Assembly: GCA_903925515.1 (NCBI GenBank)
Contig: CAIYFP010000598.1
Span: forward strand, 1-5,347
Length of the DNA: 5,347 nt
Reading direction: 5' to 3'
Source of the DNA: an uncultured Verrucomicrobiota bacterium
GTDB taxonomy: Bacteria > Verrucomicrobiota > Verrucomicrobiia > Limisphaerales > UBA9464
The notes below the pieces were generated by a model. It was not told the origin of the DNA and searched no databases. It saw only the letters and a program-made list of their open reading frames with translations. Position numbers and translations under genes: made by a program. This document shows, in pieces, positions 5,247-5,347 of this stretch (position 1 is the first letter of the stretch; each line of letters opens with the position of its first letter).

Positions 5247-5252
5247 AAATTT

Positions 5253-5347
5253 TCTACGGAGAGTTTGATTCTGGCTCAGAACGAACGCTGGCGGCGTGGA
5301 TAAGACATGCAAGTCGGACGCTAGGCAACGGGTAGCAATATTCGGTG
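5253..5347 (+). rRNA. rrs: 16S ribosomal RNA, 5' end (partial)
   Basis: The universal 5' motif AGAGTTTGATTCTGGCTCAG is at 5260-5279, equivalent to E. coli 16S bases 8-27. Counting back puts the mature 5' end near 5253. GAACGCTGGCGGCGTGG and GACATGCAAGTC follow without length changes relative to E. coli numbering. The GGATAAGACATGCAAG text in the first hundred bases resembles Verrucomicrobiota and relatives, not the proteobacterial type. The V1 helix begins with GCTA/TAGC pairing (about 5320-5336). The gene is cut by the window edge at roughly E. coli position 95, and runs in the same direction as the gsp operon. Confidence 0.97.

Noticed and set aside
1..5347. CRISPR arrays, insertion sequences, attachment sites
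   Set aside because: No regularly spaced repeats, transposase-like frames or terminal inverted repeats were seen.

Overview
The window ends in the first ~95 bases of a 16S rRNA gene. It carries the universal AGAGTTTGATTCTGGCTCAG start, and the following conserved helix text (GGCGTGGATAAGACATGCAAG) resembles the Verrucomicrobiota/PVC type more than the proteobacterial one. The protein genes agree: GC-rich coding, pseudopilin leaders of the A|FTLxE type, and a GspK with a GPDGxxGTxDD loop of a kind I associate with verrucomicrobial genomes. I read this as a chromosomal segment of a GC-rich member of Verrucomicrobiota; the genus cannot be told.

Layout. Positions 1-91 probably hold the 5' end of a minus-strand gene that leaves the window at its left edge. 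It faces a small AT-rich patch (about 145-185) that contains an 11-bp palindrome and candidate promoters in both directions. Positions 102-365 contain a protein-like open frame with no upstream start codon, possibly a small gene or a gene remnant. Positions 366-682 are GC-rich with no convincing gene but hold a 30-base perfect-ended inverted repeat. From 683 to 4728 there is one compact plus-strand operon, gspF-gspH-gspI-gspJ-gspK, in which every junction is a 4-base ATGA or GTGA overlap. Positions 4729-5252 are non-coding and make up the rRNA promoter/leader region, with A-tracts, two candidate promoters, a boxA-like site and two hairpins. The 16S gene starts near 5253.

How the genes work together. 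The five proteins are parts of a type II secretion system. GspF is the inner-membrane platform protein that couples the cytoplasmic ATPase to pseudopilus assembly. GspH, GspI, GspJ and GspK are the minor pseudopilins; in characterised systems GspI-J-K form the tip that starts the pseudopilus, and GspH joins them below it. The ATPase (GspE), major pseudopilin (GspG), secretin (GspD), GspC/L/M and the prepilin peptidase are not in the window and must be encoded elsewhere if the machine is functional.

I see no clearly new system here. The points most worth a second look are the split gsp gene set next to an rRNA operon, the divergent control patch at 145-185, the protein-like frame at 102-365, the TGGTCC hexamer tract in the membrane segment of gspK, and the structure of the rRNA leader.
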